Assembly (NCBI RefSeq): GCF_001854865.1
Contig: NZ_MDDW01000028.1
Location: 160,356-166,004, forward strand
Direction of reading: 5' to 3'
DNA from: Rhizobium sp. LCM 4573
Lineage (GTDB): Bacteria; Pseudomonadota; Alphaproteobacteria; Rhizobiales; Rhizobiaceae
Length of the DNA: 5,649 bases
This document shows positions 1 to 5,590 of the stretch, one piece after another. Each line of letters begins with the position of its first letter. Positions within the stretch are counted from its first letter, which is position 1. The notes beneath the pieces are model-generated. The model saw nothing but the letters and a program-made list of their open reading frames with translations. It did not search any database and was not told the origin of the DNA. Both the position numbers and the translations under genes were made by a program.

Positions 1-172
1 AGCCGCCGCGGTCGTAGTCGCGATCACGATCACGGTCGCGGACCATAGGGCGCACGCCGTCTGGGCCGATACGCAGTTCGAAATCCTGGGCGGACACCGG
101 GGCGATGCCGATGCCCAATGCGCCAAACGCGAGGGCCGAGATGAGGCTCGTGGAAATGAGAGGCTTCTTCAT
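1..172 (-). CDS. Partial secreted protein with Arg-Asp repeat (5' part; 3' end outside window)
   Basis: Reading from 172 leftwards gives 57 codons before the window edge, with no stop, so the C-terminus is missing. The start MKKPLISTSL is followed by a hydrophobic stretch (about residues 5-27) and a typical signal peptidase I site, VSA-QD, after residue 28. The protein is therefore probably exported to the periplasm or beyond. The mature part begins QDFELRIGPDGVRP, then runs into an alternating Arg-Asp segment (residues 45-52, then DYDRGG). The start is well supported: ATG is preceded by AAGGAGG with a 6-base spacer, one of the best ribosome sites in the window. Small secreted proteins with a similar beginning and charged repeats are, as I recall, common and uncharacterised in rhizobia. 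I assign no function. It lies 251 bp beyond the polysaccharide operon in the same direction and has its own structured leader, so it is probably a separate transcription unit. Confidence 0.85.
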   Translation of the reverse strand, partial: MKKPLISTSLISALAFGALGIGIAPVSAQDFELRIGPDGVRPMVRDRDRDRDYDRGG

Positions 173-178
173 GTCTAT

Positions 179-185
179 CCTCCTT
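179..185 (-). promoter_or_regulatory. Strong Shine-Dalgarno site of the secreted-protein gene
   Basis: The minus strand reads AAGGAGG, then ATAGAC, then ATG at 172. This is a full anti-16S match at a 6-base spacing and fixes the start of the secreted-protein gene. A perfect hairpin (188-212) ends two bases upstream of it. Confidence 0.85.
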
Positions 186-187
186 GG

Positions 188-212
188 GCGCAGCACGAGG
201 TTCGTGCTGCGC
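188..212 (-). promoter_or_regulatory. Perfect 11-bp hairpin in the leader of the secreted-protein gene
   Basis: Arm GCGCAGCACGA (188-198) is followed by the 3-base loop GGT and the exact reverse complement TCGTGCTGCGC (202-212). On the minus-strand transcript the stem ends two bases before the AAGGAGG ribosome site. No T-run follows it in either direction, so it does not look like an intrinsic terminator. Possible roles are a 5' stabilising stem for the mRNA, control of ribosome access, or a DNA operator. The structure is seen directly; its role is inference. Confidence 0.7.
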
Positions 213-246
213 AGAATTACTCCTGCCGGATCAATCATTCTGAGAA

Positions 247-263
247 GGAAACGTTCCGTTTAC
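247..263. repeat. Copy 1 of a GGAAACRTTCCG-TTTAC motif
   Basis: The plus strand reads GGAAACGTTCCGTTTAC. A near copy lies at 387-404 in the same orientation, differing by one substitution and one inserted C. The core is a weak dyad (GGAA, 3 bases, TTCC). It lies 75 bp upstream of the secreted-protein start codon and could be a protein-binding site. The repeat is visible; a binding function is only inferred. Confidence 0.45.
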
Positions 264-296
264 GACAGGATTTCGAAGGAGAAGGCGGAAGTTATG

Positions 297-315
297 CTTT
301 CACGTTGCGTGAAGG
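297..315. promoter_or_regulatory. Palindromic element TTCACG-TTG-CGTGAA, possible operator
   Basis: Arms TTCACG (299-304) and CGTGAA (308-313) are exact inverted repeats around a TTG spacer. One mismatched pair outside them is followed by a further C-G pair (297 and 315). This size and spacing suit a dimeric transcription factor. It lies about 125 bp upstream of the secreted-protein start. I do not recognise the motif and do not assign a regulator. Confidence 0.35.
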
Positions 316-352
316 TGCGGAACACTTGTTGAAGCCGCCGCACGGAGATGAA

Positions 353-364
353 AGGACAGGTCCT
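353..364. repeat. Short palindrome AGGAC-AG-GTCCT
   Basis: Five-base arms around two bases form a 12-bp palindrome in the spacer between the helix-turn-helix gene (ends 424) and the secreted-protein gene. The loop is too short for a good RNA hairpin, and the three Ts that follow on the minus strand are too few for a terminator. It may be an operator-like site or chance. Confidence 0.2.
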
Positions 365-386
365 CGCCAATATCCGATCCCTGGCC

Positions 387-404
387 GGAAACATTCCGCT
401 TTAC
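387..404. repeat. Copy 2 of the GGAAACRTTCCG-TTTAC motif
   Basis: The plus strand reads GGAAACATTCCGCTTTAC, starting 140 bp from copy 1. Here the dyad is slightly better: CGGAA, ACA, TTCCG. It lies 20 bp beyond the stop codon of the helix-turn-helix gene, within the same spacer as copy 1. Confidence 0.45.
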
Positions 405-423
405 TTGGGTGAGGTGGCGGCCG

Positions 424-720
424 CTACCCGTCGTTGGCCGCGTTCAGGTTCTGCGGGCGGATGCCCTCGTCCTCGAAGCGGCTGCGCAGGCGCAATCCGG
501 GGCCGGCGCCGGCATTCTCCTCGCCGGCGGCAAGGAAGAGCACGCCCCTGGCCTCGAATATGCCGCGCAACCTGTCGGTGAGGGCTGCATCGGCAAAAGG
601 ACCGGGCGATGCCTCCGCTGCCGTGATGGCGGTAACGGAAAGGCCGGTCGCGGAAGCGAGTTCTTCCACCGTCATTCCCGTCATGGCGCGCGCGGCGCGC
701 AGTTGCGAAACGGTCAGCAT
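424..720 (-). CDS. Small XRE-type helix-turn-helix protein
   Basis: This encodes 98 residues starting MLTVSQLRAARAM. Residues about 4-37 fit a Cro/C1-type helix-turn-helix: SQLRAARAMTGMTVEELA, then ASATGLSVTAITAAE, with the TxEELA...GLS...I...E pattern of helices 2 and 3. The second part (ALTDRLRGIFEARGVLFL, later GAGPGLRLR) matches the short tail often found in small alphaproteobacterial XRE proteins, as I recall it. It probably binds DNA; its target is unknown. It follows the polymerase gene by 31 bp on the same strand, so it is likely the last gene of the polysaccharide operon and could regulate it or the gene beyond. ATG at 720 is the natural start, although no good Shine-Dalgarno precedes it; translation may depend on coupling. 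The overlapping plus-strand frames have no recognisable family. Confidence 0.75.
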   Translation of the reverse strand: MLTVSQLRAARAMTGMTVEELASATGLSVTAITAAEASPGPFADAALTDRLRGIFEARGVLFLAAGEENAGAGPGLRLRSRFEDEGIRPQNLNAANDG

Positions 721-751
721 ATTGAAAAATTTGGAGCGAGGTGGTCCGAAG

Positions 752-2014
752 TCAAGGTCGCGCTGGGGCTGGCACGGGGGAGGCGAGGCGCCTTGCGCGC
801 TGGTGCCGGTGTTCGAGAGCGCAGCATCCCCAGAGAACCCCGAGCAGCAGGTAGAAATGCCGCCAGTGATCGGTATCGATGACGTTGCCGATCAGGGCAT
901 GTCCGAGGATCATCACCCAGGCGATCATTAGATAGGGTTGCCACGGCCGCTCGCGAAGCAGGTAGCGGAAGCCCATCGAGAGCGTCCAGCAGATCAGCGT
1001 CACGTAGGTCACGAACCCGAGCCAGCCATAGGTGGTCAGCGATTTCAGCCAGATATTGTGCTCGTCCTCGCCGAACATCTGGCCGAGCACCATCGGCCCG
1101 AGGCCGAGCGGACGTTCCATCGCCATCAGGAAGCCGATCTTGTGCCGCTCGAAGCGTCCGAGGCGCGCGCCGTCATATTCCTGCACCAGCCGGGCCCGGT
1201 TGAGGAAGAGGTCCGAGACCTGGTCGAACTGCAGCGCTATGAGAAGCGCCAGCGCGAGAAGCACGAATGCTCCGATCGAAAGCGCCAGGATATTCAGGCG
1301 GAAGGCGCCGCTGCGCTCCTTCAGCAGCATGAGCAGGACGAGTGCCGCGCCGGAAAAGGCGAGCAATCCCCAGGCCGCGCGCGAGAAGGAAAGGAAGATG
1401 CCGAGGGTGAGAATCAGAAGGCCGAGGATGAGGAGCGGCGCCTGCGTCAGCCTGCCCGTCAGTAGCCGGTAGAGCAGGTAGAGCAGCGGCGCGACCAGAT
1501 AGGGACCGAAGACGTTCGGGTCTTCGAAGGCGCCCATGGCGCGGTCGTAGCGCGTGAAGACGGCAGCGCCCGGAAAGGCGTGGAAATAGCCGAGAATGCC
1601 GAGCATGGCCGTGATGGTCGCGGCGGCGACCCAGGCCTTGAAGATGAGAGAAAGCCGCCCGGGATCATCCTCGACGACTGCCGCATAGAATACCGAGGTG
1701 AGCGCCAGGAAGGTCGAGACGGCGAAATACATCGGCGCGCCGCTCATGTCCTTCATGACCAGCATGGAGAACAGGCCGCCGATATTGAAGATCAGGAGAA
1801 GCGCCAGCAGCGGCGCGACCGTGCGGGAAATCTTCAAGCCCAGCAGGAACCAGACGGCGATCTGCGCCACCATCATCAGCTCGTAGGGTGCCGGCTCCGA
1901 CATCACGAAGCCGGAGAGGAAGACGCCGAACGCGATCATGGCCGAGCCGGCCAGGCGGGCGCCGGAGCGCCTCGCCTCGAAGGGACCGGAAAGATCGTGT
2001 GCGGCCGCGCTCAA
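752..2014 (-). CDS. Wzy/O-antigen ligase family polysaccharide polymerase
   Basis: A 420-residue integral membrane protein with about ten or more hydrophobic segments starting near residue 22. Family marks are GAFEDPNVFGPYL (161-173), SFSRAAWG (209-216) and a large loop around 263-325 ending with GEDEHNIWLKSL before TYGWLGF (328-334). This is the layout of the O-antigen ligase/polymerase family (PF04932 type), whose periplasmic loop carries the catalytic region. In an operon with an initiating transferase and a Wza-like exporter, the likely job is Wzy-type polymerisation of lipid-linked repeat units in the periplasm; ligation to lipid A is the less likely alternative. The start used is TTG at 2014, which overlaps the stop of the upstream gene by 4 bp (TTGA). 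The first in-frame ATG is at 1939 (residue 26), inside the first membrane region and without a ribosome site, so TTG is preferred though not certain. Confidence 0.88.
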   Translation of the reverse strand: MSAAAHDLSGPFEARRSGARLAGSAMIAFGVFLSGFVMSEPAPYELMMVAQIAVWFLLGLKISRTVAPLLALLLIFNIGGLFSMLVMKDMSGAPMYFAVSTFLALTSVFYAAVVEDDPGRLSLIFKAWVAAATITAMLGILGYFHAFPGAAVFTRYDRAMGAFEDPNVFGPYLVAPLLYLLYRLLTGRLTQAPLLILGLLILTLGIFLSFSRAAWGLLAFSGAALVLLMLLKERSGAFRLNILALSIGAFVLLALALLIALQFDQVSDLFLNRARLVQEYDGARLGRFERHKIGFLMAMERPLGLGPMVLGQMFGEDEHNIWLKSLTTYGWLGFVTYVTLICWTLSMGFRYLLRERPWQPYLMIAWVMILGHALIGNVIDTDHWRHFYLLLGVLWGCCALEHRHQRARRLASPVPAPARP

Positions 2015-3567
2015 TAGGCGTTTTCCGTGTTGAGGAGACGGATCGGCGTCAGGAAGAGTATCTTGAGGTCGAAGAAGAGCGACCAGTTCTCGATATAGTC
2101 GAGATCATAGGCGGTGCGCGCCCTGATCTTCTCGTCGCTGTCCAGCTCGCCGCGCAGCCCGTTGATTTGCGCCCAGCCGGTGACGCCCGGCTTGACCCGG
2201 TGGCGGGCGAAATAGCTCTCCACCACGTCGACATATTTGCGGTTGCCGGTCTGCGCCTGGACGGCGTGGGGGCGGGGGCCGACAAGCGAAAGCTCGCCGC
2301 GCAGCACATTGAGGAGCTGCGGCAGTTCGTCGACGGACGATTTGCGCAGGAAGCGGCCGACCGGCGTGACGCGCGGATCGCCCTTGGTGACCGCCTTCAC
2401 CGCGGTCTGGTCGCTCATGTCGGTATACATGGAGCGGAATTTCAGAATCTCGATGACCTCGTTGTTGAAGCCATGGCGCTTCTGACGGAAGAGGACAGGT
2501 CCCTTCGAGGTGACTTTTACGGCGATCGCAGCGGCGATCATCAGCGGCCAGAGCAGAACGAGGGCAACCAGCGCGAAGGTGATGTCGAAGGCACGCTTGG
2601 CGACCGAATCCCAATCGCGGATGGGCTTGTCGAAGATGTCGAACATCGGCACAGCGCCAACATGCGAGTAGGAGCGGGGCCGGAAGCGCAGGCGGTTCGT
2701 ATGGGCGGCAAGGCGGATGTCCACCGGCAGCACCCAGAGCTTCCTCAGTAGTTCGAGGATACGTGCCTCCGCGGTGGCGGGAAGGGCGATGATGAGCATG
2801 TCGATGCGGGCGAGCCTGGCGAATTCGACCAGTTCCGCAAACGTGCCGAGCTTCGGATAGCCGGCGACGACCTTTGGCGAACGCTCGCTGCGGCGGTCGT
2901 CGAAGATGCCGCAGATGCGGATATCGTTGTCGGGCTGCTGTTCGAGGGCGCGCACGAGCTGCTTGGCAGGTTCGCCGCCGCCGATGATGACGGCGCGGCG
3001 CTCCATCACCCCGTTGCGACCCCAATGGCGGATGCCGAAAGCGAAAAGCTGGCGTTCGGCGGTGAGGAAGAGGCCGCCAGCCGCAAGCCAGGCGATGGCC
3101 CCGCCCGCGGTGTGGGATTCGCCGGCGATCATATAGAGGAGGCCGAGCGTGGCCGTGAGGCCGATCGCCCAGCAGGTGAGAACGCGAACCATCGTCCGGC
3201 GAGGCGCCCTGAGCATCGGGATCTGATAGGCATCGGCAAGCTGCAGGAGAAGCACGACCAGCGCCGCGCCGAAGGCGATCACGGCAAAGCGCGGAAGGAA
3301 ATTCTGGGTTGGCTCCGGTGCCAGTAGCATGCTCGCCAGAAGTCCGATTGCCAGGAGCGATGCGAACTCCAGCAGGCGGAGTTGCCCGATCAGCATGGCC
3401 GGAGAATAGCTGTTGTCACGGAACTGCTCGGCGATTTGCCGGGCCAGCGGATTGAGCTCAACAGCTCTCTGGGCGGCCTGGTGTCCCGGCTCGTTCGGAC
3501 GAATCTCGGACGCCTGCCGGCGCAGGGATTCCACGTCGAACTGATCGGATTTTCCAAGCTGGTTCAT
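2011..3567 (-). CDS. Polyprenyl-phosphate hexose-1-phosphate transferase (initiating glycosyltransferase, WcaJ/PssA type)
   Basis: With the ATG at 3567 this is a 518-residue enzyme. A cytoplasmic stretch of about 60 residues comes first, then four membrane helices (about 66-83, 92-111, 127-147, 152-170). Next is a nucleotide-binding-like region starting VIIGGGEPAKQL (193-204), and a further helix with a central Pro (about 327-350). The C-terminal bacterial sugar transferase domain (PF02397 type) carries KFRSMYTDM (376-384), DELPQLLNVLRGELSLVGPRP (413-433, with the Asp413-Glu414 catalytic pair), and VKPGVTGWAQINGLRGE (458-474). It transfers a sugar phosphate, probably glucose or galactose, from a UDP-sugar to undecaprenyl phosphate at the inner membrane, the first committed step. 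It resembles WcaJ-type enzymes and the Agrobacterium UppE protein as I remember it. The TTG at 3606 and ATG at 3588 are rejected as starts because AGGAGG sits 9 bases before 3567. Its stop overlaps the polymerase gene by 4 bp. Confidence 0.93.
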   Translation of the reverse strand: MNQLGKSDQFDVESLRRQASEIRPNEPGHQAAQRAVELNPLARQIAEQFRDNSYSPAMLIGQLRLLEFASLLAIGLLASMLLAPEPTQNFLPRFAVIAFGAALVVLLLQLADAYQIPMLRAPRRTMVRVLTCWAIGLTATLGLLYMIAGESHTAGGAIAWLAAGGLFLTAERQLFAFGIRHWGRNGVMERRAVIIGGGEPAKQLVRALEQQPDNDIRICGIFDDRRSERSPKVVAGYPKLGTFAELVEFARLARIDMLIIALPATAEARILELLRKLWVLPVDIRLAAHTNRLRFRPRSYSHVGAVPMFDIFDKPIRDWDSVAKRAFDITFALVALVLLWPLMIAAAIAVKVTSKGPVLFRQKRHGFNNEVIEILKFRSMYTDMSDQTAVKAVTKGDPRVTPVGRFLRKSSVDELPQLLNVLRGELSLVGPRPHAVQAQTGNRKYVDVVESYFARHRVKPGVTGWAQINGLRGELDSDEKIRARTAYDLDYIENWSLFFDLKILFLTPIRLLNTENAY

Positions 3568-3665
3568 CGCCTCGGTCCTCCTGCCCATGCCTGATGGGAC
3601 GCGCAACAGAGCGCGCCGGAGCCCTTCCTGAAGGTTCCGCAGGAATATGCGGTAGCAGAAAGATG
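3568..3665 (-). other. 98-bp gap within the operon containing several short inverted repeats
   Basis: This is the only sizeable gap in the operon. In plus-strand coordinates it holds CCTTC-CT-GAAGG (3623-3634); TTCCTG...CAGGAA (3625-3630 with 3640-3645), which would compete with it; CGCGC...GCGCG (3600-3604 with 3611-3615); and CCCAT...ATGGG (3584-3588 with 3594-3598), the last just upstream of the AGGAGG site. No T-run marks a terminator and I cannot identify a promoter. It could hold an mRNA processing site or a second promoter. Confidence 0.4.
3577..3582 (-). promoter_or_regulatory. Shine-Dalgarno site fixing the phosphotransferase start
   Basis: The minus strand reads AGGAGG followed by 9 bases and ATG at 3567. 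The site lies inside the longer open frame, between the possible starts at 3588 and 3567, and so favours the 518-residue product. Confidence 0.75.
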
Positions 3666-4838
3666 CTAAGAAACGATTTCGCCCGTCCGCATGCTAGCCG
3701 GGCGCGAGAGGAGATTCCGGTACAGGTCGAGGAGTTCGCGGGCCATCACCGAGGCGGAGAACGCCGACTTGAAGTCTTCCGGTTTCGGCATCACGCGTTC
3801 CCGCCAGCCAGGCGTGGTCAGCGCGTTTGCCATGATGCCGGAAAGGTCTTGCGCATCGCCGGGTGCGGCGAGTGCTGCGCTGTCCGCTCCCAGAATTTCC
3901 GGTATTCCGCCGACGCGCGAGGCGATCAGCGGCTTGCCCGCGGCAAGCGCCTCCAGCACGATATAGGGCATGGCTTCGGCGCGCGACGGCACGACGACGA
4001 TCCTGGCCATGGAAAATGCCGCGCGCGCCGGCATGGCGGGCATCATCCGGATACGGCGGCTCAATCCCCGTTCGGCCATCATTGCCTCGTAGCGGTCGCG
4101 ATCCGGCCCGTCTCCTATCATGAGCGCCGAAAGCGGCCGGCCGACGGCACGCTCCGTGCGGGCAAACGCGTCGATGAAGACGTCCGGCCCCTTCAGATCG
4201 CGCAGCATGCCGATATAGAGGAAATCCGCCGCATCTGGGCCGGCGGCCACGGTTTCGAATTCGTCCTCCTGAATGCCATTCAGGATGACGCGGGACTGGG
4301 TGCGGGGCCGGCCGACCTTTTCCTCGTAAGTGCGCCGCTCATAGTCGCAGACGAAGACGAGGCTGTCGGTCAGGCGCTCCTGGAGGCGTTCAAGTCCCAG
4401 CACGGCCCGGCCGGAGAGGCTGGACCGCGTGAAGTGCAGGCTGCCCCCATGGGGCGAATAGAGGCGGGCTACGCGATACCTGTTGACCCGCAGGGTTGAG
4501 CCGATCAGCCGGGCAAGCGCGCCACCCTTGGCGCCGTGCCCATGCAGGATATCCGGCTGCAAGCTCTTGATATGTTTGTAACTGTTGAAGATGACCGCAA
4601 GGTCCGAAGGCACGATCGCGCGCCGGATCGGGATGCGAATGAGACCGAGCGAGAGGAGCGGCCGGATATCGTCAAACAGCCGATCCTCATGCGCCCCACC
4701 AGTCGAGCTGTCGCAGATGACGCCGATCTCGTGGCCGGCCGCGCGATGTTCCTCGACGAGGTCGCGCACATGCCGGAAAATCCCGCCGACAGGCGATCTG
4801 AAGCAATGAATGATCCGCAGGGCGCCATCGTCGGCCAT
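3666..4838 (-). CDS. GT4-family glycosyltransferase
   Basis: A 390-residue GT-B fold retaining glycosyltransferase with no signal peptide or membrane helix, so cytoplasmic. The N-terminal half has the glycine-rich loop FRSPVGGIFRHV (13-24) and the DILHGHGAKGG motif (about 96-106). The C-terminal half has the acceptable GT4 sequence YIGMLRDLKGPDVFIDAF (208-225), then MIGDGPDRDRYE, and the E-x7-E motif, EAMPYIVLE (Glu288 and Glu296), followed by GKPLIASRVGGIPEIL. These residues bind the nucleotide-sugar donor. Its likely role is to add a sugar to the lipid-linked primer made by the downstream phosphotransferase. Donor and linkage cannot be read from the sequence. ATG at 4838 lies 5 bp after the stop of the Wza-like gene; an adjacent GTG at 4841 would add one residue. 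The short spacing suggests translational coupling, as the Shine-Dalgarno is weak (GAG four bases before ATG). Confidence 0.9.
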   Translation of the reverse strand: MADDGALRIIHCFRSPVGGIFRHVRDLVEEHRAAGHEIGVICDSSTGGAHEDRLFDDIRPLLSLGLIRIPIRRAIVPSDLAVIFNSYKHIKSLQPDILHGHGAKGGALARLIGSTLRVNRYRVARLYSPHGGSLHFTRSSLSGRAVLGLERLQERLTDSLVFVCDYERRTYEEKVGRPRTQSRVILNGIQEDEFETVAAGPDAADFLYIGMLRDLKGPDVFIDAFARTERAVGRPLSALMIGDGPDRDRYEAMMAERGLSRRIRMMPAMPARAAFSMARIVVVPSRAEAMPYIVLEALAAGKPLIASRVGGIPEILGADSAALAAPGDAQDLSGIMANALTTPGWRERVMPKPEDFKSAFSASVMARELLDLYRNLLSRPASMRTGEIVS

Positions 4839-4843
4839 CACAC

Positions 4844-5419
4844 TCAGAACAGCCGCTCGCGGATGTAGATCGTATCGCCCGCAAGGACGGGACTGGAGAT
4901 CGCGGTACGTCCGGTGATGATCTCCCCGTTGATCTTGCGGGTAACGTCGACATCCTGCTGATTGCCGCGCGGCGTGAAGCCGCCGGCGATCGCGATGGCG
5001 TTCTGAGCGGTCATCCCAGGCACGTAGGAATATTGTCCGGGACGGCCAACCTCGCCCATCACGAAGACGGGCCGGTAGCGGTCGACTTCGATCGTGACGT
5101 CGGGATCGCGCAGGTAACCCTGCCTGAGCTTGGCCGCGATCGCGCCTTCGAGTGCCGTGAGCGTCTGGCCGCGCGCGGCCACGCGGCCGATCAGCGGAAA
5201 GGAGACGTAGCCGGCCTGATCCACCGTATAGGTATTGCTGAGTCCCGGCTGCTCGAACACGTTGATGCGAAGACGGTCGCCGCTATCGAGGCGATAGGGC
5301 TGGATCGTCGCCTCGTGGAAGGCCTTGGGCGCAGGGCGATAGGTGGTGCAGCCGGCAAGCGCGGTGGCGGCGACTGCAAACGCAAGCGCGATCACATAAT
5401 TCGGACGGGCCAACGGCAT
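4844..5419 (-). CDS. Short Wza-type polysaccharide export lipoprotein
   Basis: A 191-residue lipoprotein. Residues 1-23 are a signal peptide ending in the lipobox LAGC (21-24), so Cys24 would be lipidated. The polysaccharide export domain (PF02563 type) spans about 42-112: YRLDSGDRLRINVFEQPGL, YTVDQAGYVSFPLIGRV and the DPDVTIEV edge. One SLBB-like domain follows (about 117-175; GEVGRPGQYSYVPGMT, then AIAIAGGFTPRG). The protein stops soon afterwards at IYIRERLF. E. coli Wza is about twice as long and ends in an amphipathic helix that crosses the outer membrane; that part is absent here. It should act in the periplasm at the outer membrane, guiding polymer export, probably with a separate outer-membrane porin. 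It is the first gene of the minus-strand operon. ATG at 5419 is chosen because it gives a proper signal peptide; the ribosome site is weak (GGAG ten bases away). Confidence 0.92.
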   Translation of the reverse strand: MPLARPNYVIALAFAVAATALAGCTTYRPAPKAFHEATIQPYRLDSGDRLRINVFEQPGLSNTYTVDQAGYVSFPLIGRVAARGQTLTALEGAIAAKLRQGYLRDPDVTIEVDRYRPVFVMGEVGRPGQYSYVPGMTAQNAIAIAGGFTPRGNQQDVDVTRKINGEIITGRTAISSPVLAGDTIYIRERLF

Positions 5420-5461
5420 TTGCTCAAAGCTCCGGCTGGGCAGGCATATGCGGCTGTTATC

Positions 5462-5555
5462 GTTCCGTTAGGGTTAATGCCCGGTAAAGGCGCGGCCAGG
5501 ATTTCCGAATTTTCCGGGTAAAGCGGGTGGTAGGAGCCATTAACCCTCGCGTTAC
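5462..5555. promoter_or_regulatory. Divergent regulatory region with mirrored CATTAACCCT elements
   Basis: Between the divergent starts (5419 minus, 5601 plus) AGGGTTAATG (5470-5479) and its exact reverse complement CATTAACCCT (5538-5547) form an inverted pair. Each gene thus sees CATTAACCCT pointing towards it, 50 bases from the start codon on the left and 53 on the right. Similarity continues as CATTAACCCT-NN-CG-NN-AC on both sides (14 of 18 identical). This looks like one regulator, or one kind of promoter element, acting on both genes. I could not identify convincing -35/-10 pairs for either gene. The regulator is unknown. Confidence 0.55.
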
Positions 5556-5590
5556 CACGATGTTTTACACTTTGCGGAAATCTACCAGTT

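Noticed and set aside
225..257. EcfG-type (general stress) promoter starting at GGAAC on the minus strand
   Set aside because: No CGTT-like -10 element is found 16-17 bases downstream of GGAAC; the same fails for the GGAAC near 5464.
105..332. Plus-strand open frame of 75 codons
   Set aside because: It is antisense to the secreted-protein start and its ribosome site and runs through the hairpin; no family is recognised.
173..423. Intrinsic terminator for the polysaccharide operon
   Set aside because: Inverted repeats exist in this spacer, but none is followed by a T-rich run on the minus strand.
409..931. Plus-strand open frames opposite the small XRE gene
   Set aside because: The minus-strand frame has a coherent helix-turn-helix and family tail; the plus frames have neither and run into the polymerase gene.
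1888..2751. Plus-strand open frame (287 codons) opposite the phosphotransferase
   Set aside because: It overlaps strongly conserved motifs on the minus strand and shows no recognisable domain.
2105..3025. Minus-strand open frame (306 codons) in another frame of the phosphotransferase gene
   Set aside because: It is a frame-shifted shadow with an unnaturally Arg/Pro/His-rich product.
3568..3606. Upstream starts for the phosphotransferase (TTG 3606, ATG 3588)
   Set aside because: The AGGAGG at 3577-3582 is correctly spaced only for ATG 3567, and the extra residues do not resemble a domain.
3594..4499. Long plus-strand open frame (301 codons) opposite the glycosyltransferase
   Set aside because: It is antisense to a clear GT4 gene, has a composition rich in Arg, His and Gly, and matches no family. 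GC-rich coding sequence commonly leaves such open antisense frames.
5538..5556. Full CtrA site (TTAA-N7-TTAA) next to the divergent gene
   Set aside because: TTAA at 5540-5543 is followed after seven bases by GTTA, not TTAA; only a one-mismatch half-site remains.
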